64,000 nucleotides of DNA from Candidatus Gastranaerophilales bacterium. Its GTDB lineage: Bacteria > Cyanobacteriota > Vampirovibrionia > Gastranaerophilales > Gastranaerophilaceae. This document shows, in pieces, positions 34,625-42,915 of this stretch. The notes under the pieces are model-generated. The model had not been told where the DNA came from. It made no database searches and was given only the letters and a program-made list of their open reading frames with translations. The stretch spans positions 1 through 64,000 of the forward strand of contig CALVCA010000008.1 in the NCBI GenBank assembly GCA_944325895.1, given 5' to 3'. Position 1 is the stretch's first letter, and each line of letters opens with the position of its first letter. Position numbers and translations under genes: made by a program.

Positions 34625-34857
34625 TATTCCTCAGCCATAAATTCTTTACGTGCATCTTGGATAGCTTCTTCCAAAATATCAAGCTGATCAGGGCTGAAAG
34701 TTACACCTTTTTTTGTAGGCAGCCAGCTTGAACCGCCGTCTGTTGTGTAAAATATTCTCATATTAAGGTAACTTTTACCCTTATATTCACTTACCGAAAT
34801 TTGTAATTGTTCAGTATCAGTTCTTTCAATTGTAGCTAAAATTTTTGCATCTGCCAT
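34624..34857 (-). CDS. PC4/YdbC-like ssDNA-binding protein
   Basis: A 77-residue protein of the transcriptional coactivator p15 (PC4) fold: NMRIFYTTDGGSSWLPTKKG near residue 32, followed by a C-terminal helix. Bacterial members (YdbC) bind single-stranded DNA, and eukaryotic PC4 acts in transcription. Translational coupling to priA (TAATG) suggests a role in replication or repair at ssDNA. Start after AGGAGAAAATC. Confidence 0.82.
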   Translation of the reverse strand: MADAKILATIERTDTEQLQISVSEYKGKSYLNMRIFYTTDGGSSWLPTKKGVTFSPDQLDILEEAIQDARKEFMAEE

Positions 34858-34926
34858 GATTTTCTCCTTTTTAATAAATATAATAACACAAATTTTTATG
34901 ATAAAATTAAAAAAAAGGAGAAATTT

Positions 34927-35679
34927 ATGATAAAAGTAGCAGTATGCGGTGCACTGGGAAAAATGGGAAAAGAAGTTGTAAATACAATACTTGAAAACCC
35001 TGATACCGAGCTTGCGGCGAAAATTGATATTATACCTGCAGAAGATGTTTTTACATCCATTGACGAAGCCTTAAAAAAATGTAAATTTGACGTTGTAATA
35101 GATTTTACACAACCTGCATCAATTTTTGAAAATGCCAAATACTGCCTTAATAACGGGATAAAAATAATAATCGGAACAACAGGATTGTCGGAGCAACAGA
35201 TTAATGAATTAGAGAACCTTTCAAAAACGAATAATACCGGCTGTTTTATTGCACCTAACTTTTCAACCGGAGCAGTTTTGATGATGAAATGTGCAGAGCT
35301 TTGTGCTAAATACTTTGATAATGCTGAAATTATTGAACTTCACCACAATCAAAAAAAAGATGCACCATCAGGCACTGCTATCAAAACTGCACTTATGATG
35401 TCTAAGGCTAATGAAAACTTTTCAACCGGCAATTGTGCCGAAACGGAAACAATAAAAGGTTCAAGAGGCGGGAATGCGTACTCAAACATCCATATACATT
35501 CCGTCAGAATTCCGGGTTTTATGGCATCACAAGAAGTTATATTCGGTTCTATGGGACAAACATTAACAATAAGACATGATTCGACTGACAGGAAATGTTA
35601 TATGCCGGGTATTATACTTGCATTAAAACACGTTCTAGAATATAATGATTTTATATATGGTTTGGATAAAATATTATAA
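34927..35679 (+). CDS. dapB: 4-hydroxy-tetrahydrodipicolinate reductase
   Basis: A 250-residue enzyme of lysine and meso-diaminopimelate synthesis. The nucleotide loop is VCGALGKMGKEV (residues 5-16), followed by GTTGL near 84, APNFSTGAV near 107, and the catalytic block ELHHNQKKDAPSGTA near 138. It reduces HTPA to tetrahydrodipicolinate with NAD(P)H. Together with the DNPR-type MurE nearby it supports meso-DAP peptidoglycan. Start after AAAAGGAGAAATTT. Confidence 0.95.
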   Translation: MIKVAVCGALGKMGKEVVNTILENPDTELAAKIDIIPAEDVFTSIDEALKKCKFDVVIDFTQPASIFENAKYCLNNGIKIIIGTTGLSEQQINELENLSKTNNTGCFIAPNFSTGAVLMMKCAELCAKYFDNAEIIELHHNQKKDAPSGTAIKTALMMSKANENFSTGNCAETETIKGSRGGNAYSNIHIHSVRIPGFMASQEVIFGSMGQTLTIRHDSTDRKCYMPGIILALKHVLEYNDFIYGLDKIL

Positions 35680-35690
35680 GGAGATAAATT

Positions 35691-35744
35691 ATGAAAAACG
35701 AATCAGCGGATAAGATAGTCGCCCCCCCCCTACGGCATGCTTGA
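35691..35744 (+). pseudogene. Truncated gene start with a poly-C tract
   Basis: Eleven bp after dapB, a good ribosome site (AAGGAGATAAATT) leads to an ATG and 17 codons (MKNESADKIVAPPLRHA), ending in TGA. The frame contains a run of nine C (35722-35730) and then enters the repeat island. It looks like the 5' end of a dapB-operon gene cut off by repeat insertion. With one extra C the frame would instead run on into the following frame that ends in the pilin-like start at 36167. Confidence 0.4.
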
Positions 35745-35751
35745 TTAGTGC

Positions 35752-36166
35752 CTTTCGGGCTGTTTTTGGAAGTTTATTTCACTCTATACATCATTTTAAA
35801 AATTATTCTACACGTCATTCTGAGCAAAGAAAAGAATCTCTTAATGAGATCCTTCGGCTAAAGCCTCAGGGTGCTACGCACGTAGGGACGTTTGACGACA
35901 ATCATCATGCTGCATTCACTTTAGCAGAAGGTGCTACGCAGCGGATTTGTACAAGAGTGAGCGAAGCGAAACTCGTCCCGAAAACCACGCTTTTGCGAGC
36001 CCTACAAATCCAAGACAGTAGACACATTAGGTTTTGTATAGCATTTAACAGTTGCAAGATCCTGAAACAAGTTCAGGATGACAGTACTACGTACTACGTA
36101 GACACATTAGGTTTGTCTTCTACACGTCATCCTGAGGCTTTAGCCGAAGGTGCTACGCACGTAGGT
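35752..36166. repeat. Intergenic repeat island 2 with inverted and direct copies
   Basis: The island contains CCTTCGGCTAAAGCCTCAGG (about 35851-35870) and its exact reverse complement (36130-36149), each followed by TGCTACGCACGTAGG. It also has GTCATTCTGAGC and GTCATCCTGAGG, a direct 17-mer GTAGACACATTAGGTTT at 36018-36034 and 36098-36114, and an ATCCTGAA/TTCAGGAT hairpin (36059-36079). A segment at about 35886-35935 reads T-F-D-D-N-H-H-A-A-F-T-L-A-E, a copy of the pilin start that follows. It is open in one frame (35741-36334), which I regard as accidental. Confidence 0.65.
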
Positions 36167-36966
36167 ATGTTTGACAACAATCGTCGTGCCGCTTTCACTT
36201 TGGCAGAGGTTCTTATCACCCTCGGGATTATCGGGGTCGTTGCCGCTTTGACTATCCCGAATTTGATTTCTAAATACAATGAGTTTGTTACTATTATTCA
36301 ACTAAAAAAACATATGCAGAACTTCTGCAGGTAATTAAATTATCCGAAGTCGACAACGGACCGCTTCAACAATGGGCTTGGCCATCCGATAATAGTCCTA
36401 CTAGCACCGAAAATTTTACAGAAAAATATATTATTCCGTATATGAACCCAAAACCGCAAAAGTGTAAATCCCGTCGCCCTTGTTTTGGTGATGAGTATGA
36501 TCCTATTTCCTTGAACGGTAATAGCGTCGTCGATGGTGTGCATACCATTAGTCCACATTACAAGTGGGGATATAAAACCTTGTTAATATATGTAAACTAT
36601 AATGATTGCACACCTTCAGGAGGAATCAAATATTGTACACCGATTAGATATGCTGAGATTTTTGTGGATATTAACGGTGACAGAGGCGATTCCATTGTCG
36701 GCAAAGATGTATTTATGTTTACATTATTTAATTATACATATAAAACAGGAAATTGGTCTACTTCTCAAAGATGTCCTAACGGTGAACATTACGGATTGTA
36801 CCAAGGCTCTATTGCCGGCTATTGGGGCGGTTATTGCAGAAATTTAGAAGATATGTTCAGCGGCAATCCCGGAAATTGCAGAATAGACGATAATGGTCAG
36901 GACTGCGGACTTGCTATTAAAAAAAACGGATGGAAAATCCCTGAGCAATATCCAATTAAATTTTAA
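36167..36966 (+). pseudogene. Type IV pilin-like gene with one frameshift
   Basis: ATG at 36167 starts MFDNNRRAAFTLAEVLI, a prepilin signal like that of the gene at 28181, followed by V-A-A-L-T-I-P-N. The frame is lost at a run of seven A (36304-36310). With eight A it would continue as LKKTYAELLQVIKLSE and join the downstream frame that carries the conserved EIFVDINGDRGDSIVGKDVF end at about 36655-36715. The repaired product would be about 266 residues. It is either a pseudogene, a phase-variable gene or a sequencing error. The rest of the coding sequence is intact, which argues for a recent or reversible event. Confidence 0.75.
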
Positions 36967-37003
36967 AATTTGAATTATAACTATAATGATTATCAATAAA
37001 TAA

Positions 37004-38470
37004 CTAAACCACGTCAAACACTTTTTTAGCTTCTTCACGGTCATCAAAATGAATCGTACGATCTTTTAGTATTTGATAATCTTCATGACCTTTACCGGCA
37101 ATAACAATTACATCATTGTTATTAGAAATAGTTTTTAATAATTCAATAGCTCTGCCTCTGTCAGGTTCAACCGTAACTTTTTCCGGATTAGTAGATTTCA
37201 AACCGGCAATTATATCGGTTATAATCTGCTGAGGATCTTCGCTGCGTGGATTATCTGAAGTTATTACAATTTTATCAGCAATTTGTTCGGCAATAGCACC
37301 CATTTTAGGACGTTTCGTTGCATCACGGTCACCGCCGCAGCCAAAAAGACAAATCAAATGCCCGTCTTTCGGAGTTATTTCCCTTGCTGATTTAAGAACA
37401 TTTTCCAAACCGTCCGGAGTATGAGCATAATCAACTATAACCAGCGGTTTTTTTGTAATTACTTCAAACCGACCGGCAACACCTTTTACATTTTCTAAAG
37501 CTTTCAATGCAGTTTTTACATCAATATTTTCGGCAATAGCTGTAGTTACTGCAGCCAAAACGTTATATACACTGAACATGCCATTCATATGAAGGCTTAC
37601 TTTATATTCACCTTTTGTCGTTACAAGGACAAACTCTGCACCATTCAATGAAAACTCAATGTCTTTTGCCATTACGTCAGCTCTGTTTTTTATCCCGTAA
37701 GTATATTTTTTAACGCCTTCAGGCACAACATTTAAAAACTTATCACCGTATTCATCATCAATATTTATAACGGCAAAACAGCCTTCCTTAAGATTTTTAA
37801 ACAAAATAGCCTTTGCATTAAAATAATTTTCCATTGTTACATGGTAGTCCAAATGATCCTGAGTTAAATTCGTAAACACAGCACCGTCAAAACGACAGCC
37901 CCCTACACGATTTTGTTCAAGAGCGTGCGAGCTGACTTCCATTACCACATTATCTATTTTTTCAACATCTTTAATCATCCTGAGTGTTGCCTGCAGTTCA
38001 GGTGCCTGCGGAGTGGTATGTTTTGCATCACGGTATTCTCCGTTTGAAGACAATTTATAACCTAAAGTTCCTATCAAAGCACATTTTTGATTATTCTCTT
38101 CAAAAATTTTCTGTATCAAATGAGTCACAGTGGTTTTTCCGTTAGTGCCGGTTATTCCGATTAAATTCAAACCCAAAGACGGTCTTGAATAAAATCTGTC
38201 TGCAATATCTGCAATTTTATGTCTTGTACAAGAAACAACCACCTGAGGAATTTTAATATCTAACGGACGTTCCACCAAAAGTGCAACCGCACCGTTATCA
38301 ATAGCCATTTGAGCAAATTTGTGTCCGTCAGTGTGTTCGCCGACAAGGCATACAAAAATATCACCTTTTTTAGTTGTTTGAGAATTGTATGAAATACCCG
38401 AAACTTCCACACTTTTAAAATTAACCAAATCTTTATAATCTAAATATTCAATAAGTTCTTCAAGTTTCAT
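37004..38470 (-). CDS. murE: UDP-MurNAc-tripeptide synthetase (meso-DAP adding)
   Basis: A 488-residue Mur ligase. The ATP loop is GITGTNGKTTVTH near residue 110, substrate motifs include TTPQAPELQ near 156, and the specificity motif D-N-P-R lies in TSDNPRSEDP near 407, diagnostic for meso-diaminopimelate (Lys-adding enzymes differ here). The C-terminal GKGHEDYQ is present. It acts in the cytoplasm on UDP-MurNAc-L-Ala-D-Glu. Its ATG overlaps the stop of the transpeptidase gene by 4 bp (ATGA), a normal division/cell-wall order. Confidence 0.95.
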   Translation of the reverse strand: MKLEELIEYLDYKDLVNFKSVEVSGISYNSQTTKKGDIFVCLVGEHTDGHKFAQMAIDNGAVALLVERPLDIKIPQVVVSCTRHKIADIADRFYSRPSLGLNLIGITGTNGKTTVTHLIQKIFEENNQKCALIGTLGYKLSSNGEYRDAKHTTPQAPELQATLRMIKDVEKIDNVVMEVSSHALEQNRVGGCRFDGAVFTNLTQDHLDYHVTMENYFNAKAILFKNLKEGCFAVINIDDEYGDKFLNVVPEGVKKYTYGIKNRADVMAKDIEFSLNGAEFVLVTTKGEYKVSLHMNGMFSVYNVLAAVTTAIAENIDVKTALKALENVKGVAGRFEVITKKPLVIVDYAHTPDGLENVLKSAREITPKDGHLICLFGCGGDRDATKRPKMGAIAEQIADKIVITSDNPRSEDPQQIITDIIAGLKSTNPEKVTVEPDRGRAIELLKTISNNNDVIVIAGKGHEDYQILKDRTIHFDDREEAKKVFDVV

Positions 38471-40194
38471 TCCGTGACCTCTTTCGTTTTATCAGGTTTA
38501 ATATTTAAAATTCTGGCTGTCTGTTCAGCTACTTCATGAAATACAGGTCCTGCTACCGTATTTCCCCATACTGCACCGACTTTGGCACTATCTATCATCA
38601 CATAAATCAATACTTGAGGATCTGATGCAGGTAAATAGCCTATAGTTGATGTGTATGAAAGTCCTGTATATCCTGAGCCGCCTTCTTTAGGTTTATTCGA
38701 AGTACCCGTTTTAGCAGCGACATTGTATTTTTTCATTTTTATAGTAGATTTACCATTATTTACGCTAGCTGCAAGAAGTTTTGTGATAGTTTTTGCGGTT
38801 TCAGGAGAAACAACCTGAGTATAATGGATTTTTTGGTCATATTCTTCCTGCGGATATTTTATAATATGCGGTGTTACCCTAATACCGTTATTTGCCAAGG
38901 CAGCCATTGCCGTTACCATTTGCATTGCAGAAACAGACGTCCCGTATCCGTAAGCCATTGTTGCATGAATACCTTTATCCCATTTGTGCCAAACCGGCAA
39001 TAATCCTGCTGATTCTCCGGGTAAATCTATCCCTGATTTTTGTCCGAAACCGAATTTCTTCAACATATCATAAAACTCTTTAGAGGACATAGTTTTTGCA
39101 ACATTTATGGAACCTATATTGCTTGAATGCTCAAATAAGTATTCCAATGAAATCATACCCGGATAAGGGTGGACATTATAATCATAATTTTTAATTTCCC
39201 ACTTCCCGATTGAAGTTTTTCCCGTATCTAAAATTTGTGTATACTCATTAATTTTTCCTAAATCCATTGCACTTGCAACTGTTACAGCCTTAAATGTAGA
39301 TCCCGGCGGGAATACATCTGTTAAAGGCCAATTTTTTATTTCCAGTTCACCAGCTTTTCTGTAATTATTTGGATCATAAGTCGGATAAACAGCATATGCT
39401 AAGATTTCCCCGTTTTTAGGATTCATTACAATTACGGTGCCACGAAGTGCTTCTTTTTCTTTAATCATTTTTTGCAGCTCTTTTTCACAAACATGCTGTA
39501 TAGCCGCATCAATCGTCAATGTAATATCCTGACCTTTTGGAGGTGTTGTCGTTGCTACAGGATCTGTCATAAAATCATATATAATTTTTCCGTCACGGGT
39601 TCTTTGATAACGCACCGCATGCTCTACATGTTCAAGCTTATCTTTTGCTGTATATTCTACTCCGTTTGCAATATCCGCATCAAAATTATAATAACCCAAT
39701 ACATGTGCCGCTAAATCTCCCTGCGGATATGTACGGGTATTTTTTTTGCCCATGCTGATTTCTCTTAAATGAAGCTTTGCTATTTCTTTTGCGGTATTTT
39801 TATCAATGTCTTTTTTAATCGTTATAACAGGACCCGGTTTTTTCAACAATTCTAATAATTGATTATATGGCATATTTAAAATAGGAGAAAGTTTTTTCGC
39901 CAAATCTTCAGGGGACGAATCATAATTTTCAGGATGTGCATAAACATCTGAATAAACCTTATCAGTTGCAAGTTTTATACCGTTTCTGTCATAAATGTCA
40001 CCACGCATTACAAACGAACGGTTAATCCTTTGATTTCGTGCTCTTACACGATATTTTCCGGTATCAATAATCTGAATGACAAAAAGATATATTGACAAAA
40101 GTATTGCAAAAATGATAAAACAAAATTGCAAAAAACCGAGAATTCTGTCAAAATCTCTTATTCTCTTTTCTTTATCATTATCTTTCTTCCGCAA
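38467..40194 (-). CDS. ftsI: Penicillin-binding protein 2 / FtsI-type transpeptidase
   Basis: A 575-residue bifunctional-fold PBP with an N-terminal membrane anchor (about 20-40), a dimerisation domain starting NQRINRSFVMRGDIYDRNG, and a transpeptidase domain. The three active-site motifs are S-T-F-K near residue 297, S-S-N near 359 and K-T-G near 491. It cross-links septal peptidoglycan. The start is TTG at 40194, supported by AAAAGGAGAGGCG. It directly precedes murE, as in many dcw clusters, although the rest of that cluster is absent here. Confidence 0.92.
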   Translation of the reverse strand: MRKKDNDKEKRIRDFDRILGFLQFCFIIFAILLSIYLFVIQIIDTGKYRVRARNQRINRSFVMRGDIYDRNGIKLATDKVYSDVYAHPENYDSSPEDLAKKLSPILNMPYNQLLELLKKPGPVITIKKDIDKNTAKEIAKLHLREISMGKKNTRTYPQGDLAAHVLGYYNFDADIANGVEYTAKDKLEHVEHAVRYQRTRDGKIIYDFMTDPVATTTPPKGQDITLTIDAAIQHVCEKELQKMIKEKEALRGTVIVMNPKNGEILAYAVYPTYDPNNYRKAGELEIKNWPLTDVFPPGSTFKAVTVASAMDLGKINEYTQILDTGKTSIGKWEIKNYDYNVHPYPGMISLEYLFEHSSNIGSINVAKTMSSKEFYDMLKKFGFGQKSGIDLPGESAGLLPVWHKWDKGIHATMAYGYGTSVSAMQMVTAMAALANNGIRVTPHIIKYPQEEYDQKIHYTQVVSPETAKTITKLLAASVNNGKSTIKMKKYNVAAKTGTSNKPKEGGSGYTGLSYTSTIGYLPASDPQVLIYVMIDSAKVGAVWGNTVAGPVFHEVAEQTARILNIKPDKTKEVTE

Positions 40195-40268
40195 AATTTC
40201 GCCTCTCCTTTTATAATTTTAGCATAAGAAGCGTTAAAATATAAAAATATTAAATAAAATTACAAAAA

Positions 40269-40297
40269 TTTATAAATTAGTAATAATGAAGTAAAAT
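40269..40297 (+). promoter_or_regulatory. Leaderless promoter of the amidase gene
   Basis: TTTATA (40269-40274), a 17-nt spacer, TAAAAT (40292-40297), then exactly 6 nt to the ATG at 40304. Confidence 0.55.
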
Positions 40298-40303
40298 ATA
40301 AAT

Positions 40304-41665
40304 ATGAATAAAATTTTACCATTATTACTTTTATTTTTTGCCTTTAATTCTAAAGTGTTTGCATTTAATATTGTCTATCCGGCACACTCAAACGTAACCA
40401 TAAATTCGCCATCTACATTTTTTATAGGTTCGGCAAAATCAAAATTAAGTATAAACGGCGAACACGTAAAAATACATCATTCCGGAGGATTTGCTCATGT
40501 TGTAAAACTTAATGAAGGTGAAAATCGTTTTATTATAAAATCAAAAAACGATGAAAAAACCTTTATTATAAACCGCCCCAAAATTAAACCTTTTGTATCA
40601 AACAACCTCCCTGGACTCATAGAATATTCATCGAAAAAAGAATTTATAACCTCATCGGATAATGTTCCGCTGCGTTCAACTCCAATAAATTCAGGTGTAA
40701 ACAGGATTGCACATTATCCAAAAAATATACCGCTTACTATAGATGGCGAAAAAAATGAATTTTATAGAGTATTTTTATGCCCTGAAAAAAATGCCTGGGT
40801 TTCAAAATCTGATGTTAAAAGTTTTACATCTTATCAACCTGCCTCTTTAAACGGCTATGACTTTGTGGATGATGATGAATTTTACACATTTATTTTCCAC
40901 CTGAACAAAAAAGTTCCTTTTGAGATAACAGAAGGAGAAATTTTTAATCTTAAATTTTATAACGTAAAAGATAATCCGCAAAATATATACAGTTTTGATT
41001 TCCCATACTATGAAAAAAGCGGAGTTAAAAAGCTTTTCGGATATAACGGTCAATACATCGGAAACGACTTTGTTTTTAAAGTAAGAAAACCGCCTGTTAT
41101 CGACAAAAAACATCCGCTAAAAAATATTACGATTACGGTTGATGCAGGGCATGGGGGAAAAGAATTTGGTGCTATAGGATGTTTAGGTAATAAAGAAAAG
41201 GATATTAACCTCAATATTGCAAAATATTTAGAAAAAGAACTCAAAAAACACGGGGCTAATGTCTTAATGACCAGAACTGATGATAGCTATATAAGTTTAA
41301 ATGATAGAATTACCGTTGCAAATAAAAACAATTCAATGTTTTTATTAAGTATCCACGCTAATTCCCTGCCTGACAGTGCAAATCCGAATGAACATCAAGG
41401 AACAAGTGTCTATTATTACTACAATCAAGCTAAATTGTTAGCTGCAAACATTTTAGTATCAATAAATACCAATGCAGGAACAAAAAACGACAAAATTAGA
41501 CAAGCAAGCCTTGCTCTTGTAAGAAATACCGATGCCTTGAGTATTTTAATCGAAATAGCATATTTGATTAATCCCGCAGACAATTCAATGATTACAAATG
41601 AACATTTCCAAAAACGTTGTGCTATAGCTATCACTGATGCAATTCAAAAATTTTTAACAGAATAA
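40304..41665 (+). CDS. Exported N-acetylmuramoyl-L-alanine amidase (Amidase_3)
   Basis: A 453-residue protein with a signal peptide (about 1-20). N-terminal beta domains follow: an SPSTFFIGSAK block near 37, and an SH3-like block with DNVPLRSTPINSG near 124. The C-terminal zinc amidase domain (about 270-453) has the metal ligands in DAGHGGKEFGA near 280, SIHANS near 349 and the Glu in EIAYL near 416. It cleaves the MurNAc-L-Ala bond, usually during septum splitting. It stands divergent from ftsI-murE, a fitting neighbourhood. Translation is predicted to be leaderless. Confidence 0.92.
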   Translation: MNKILPLLLLFFAFNSKVFAFNIVYPAHSNVTINSPSTFFIGSAKSKLSINGEHVKIHHSGGFAHVVKLNEGENRFIIKSKNDEKTFIINRPKIKPFVSNNLPGLIEYSSKKEFITSSDNVPLRSTPINSGVNRIAHYPKNIPLTIDGEKNEFYRVFLCPEKNAWVSKSDVKSFTSYQPASLNGYDFVDDDEFYTFIFHLNKKVPFEITEGEIFNLKFYNVKDNPQNIYSFDFPYYEKSGVKKLFGYNGQYIGNDFVFKVRKPPVIDKKHPLKNITITVDAGHGGKEFGAIGCLGNKEKDINLNIAKYLEKELKKHGANVLMTRTDDSYISLNDRITVANKNNSMFLLSIHANSLPDSANPNEHQGTSVYYYYNQAKLLAANILVSINTNAGTKNDKIRQASLALVRNTDALSILIEIAYLINPADNSMITNEHFQKRCAIAITDAIQKFLTE

Positions 41666-41667
41666 AT

Positions 41668-42225
41668 CTATTTTATGGCTTTTTTAACACAATCAAACAT
41701 GGAATTTACAAGTGCGGCGTTTGAATATATATTCATACCGTTTATTTCCAAAATTTGACGCATTCTTTTTTCCCATAAACCGTAAATATCTTCTTTTGTC
41801 AAATCCAAAACCTGCCCTATCATTGATAATTCTTTGTAGTCAATAGGCAGCGGCATGGTTCCTCTTAATATATCCACTATATCCAATCTTTTTTTACGAG
41901 GAAATGCTTTTAAAAAATTCACCACCGACATTTTTTTTGACTTTAAAATATCTTTTATAAACTGCACCGAATCATCAATCAAAACAGGTTCCTGCGGGAT
42001 TTTATATTCTTCAAATTCTTCCGGCTCTATGTCCATAACTGTTGCAATTCGTTCCAAAGTCGTACCCCTTGTTGAAAACGGTATAGTTTCATCAATTAAA
42101 TTATAAACGTATGACAACGTCACACCTATCATTTCAGCAAAATCTTTTTTATGTAATGAATTTGTTTCCAAAAATTTTGCAACCTTCTGTGAACTTTTTT
42201 CTTGTATAATTTGTTTATTTTTCAT
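41668..42225 (-). CDS. HTH protein with two helix-turn-helix-like units
   Basis: A 185-residue soluble protein. Residues 15-75 form an XRE-type HTH (KKDFAEMIGVTLSYVYNLID), and residues 95-155 look like a second, more diverged unit (KSKKMSVVNFLKAFPRKKRL, then YKELSMIGQVLDLTKEDIYG). Double-HTH regulators are uncommon, and the second unit might serve dimerisation instead. It lies tail to tail with the amidase gene, 2 bp apart, and divergent from pth. Start after GAGGATAAAATT. Target unknown. Confidence 0.75.
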   Translation of the reverse strand: MKNKQIIQEKSSQKVAKFLETNSLHKKDFAEMIGVTLSYVYNLIDETIPFSTRGTTLERIATVMDIEPEEFEEYKIPQEPVLIDDSVQFIKDILKSKKMSVVNFLKAFPRKKRLDIVDILRGTMPLPIDYKELSMIGQVLDLTKEDIYGLWEKRMRQILEINGMNIYSNAALVNSMFDCVKKAIK

Positions 42226-42349
42226 AATTTTATCCTCATATTTACACTTAAAATAAGTTTATTTTATCGATTTGTTAAGCGAAACATCGGTAAATCGACA
42301 CGGTAATATTTATTTACGTTAAAATAATAAATATAAAAGGTTAAATAAA

Positions 42350-42913
42350 ATGAAATTAATAACTGGTTTAGGCAACATAGGAGAAAAATACTGCTTTACA
42401 CGTCATAATACGGGTTTTATGGTCGTTGATAAATTTGCTATACAAAACAATTTAACGTTTAAAGAAGATAAAAACTTAAAATGTCTTATTACAAAATTCA
42501 ACGATATAATAATAACTAAACCTACGACTTATATGAATCTTTCAGGTGAATCCGTTATTGCCGTAATGAATTATTATAAAATTGATATAAAAGACATCTT
42601 AATAATATATGATGATTTGGCAATAGATTTAGGAACTTTGAGATTTAAAAAAAATGGTTCTGACGGCGGGCATAATGGAATTAAATCAATAATTACACAT
42701 CTTAAAACAAAAGATTTTAACAGACTAAAAGTTGGAATAGGTCCTCAGCCGCCAATTCCTGCTGAAAATTTTGTACTGCAAAATTTTTCAAAAGAACAAA
42801 TTGAAATTTTAAAACCGACACTTTCTGAAGCTGTCAGTGCAGTAGAATATTATCTTACCGACGGAATTGAAAAAGCACAAAATATTTTTAATAATAAAAC
42901 AATAAAGGAGTAA
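42350..42913 (+). CDS. pth: Peptidyl-tRNA hydrolase
   Basis: A 187-residue enzyme that recycles peptidyl-tRNA. It starts with GLGNIGEKYCFTRHNTGFMV, containing the catalytic His near residue 20. TYMNLSGESV lies near 62, the Asp of YDDLAIDLG near 89, and the GSDGGHNGIKSI block near 104. All catalytic residues are present. The TPR gene follows after 2 bp, so the two are co-transcribed. Confidence 0.95.
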   Translation: MKLITGLGNIGEKYCFTRHNTGFMVVDKFAIQNNLTFKEDKNLKCLITKFNDIIITKPTTYMNLSGESVIAVMNYYKIDIKDILIIYDDLAIDLGTLRFKKNGSDGGHNGIKSIITHLKTKDFNRLKVGIGPQPPIPAENFVLQNFSKEQIEILKPTLSEAVSAVEYYLTDGIEKAQNIFNNKTIKE

Positions 42914-42915
42914 TC

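Noticed and set aside
35741-36334. A 197-residue protein reading through the repeat island into the pilin start
   Set aside because: The first 140 residues translate intergenic repeats and lack a ribosome site; only the part from 36167 is pilin-like.
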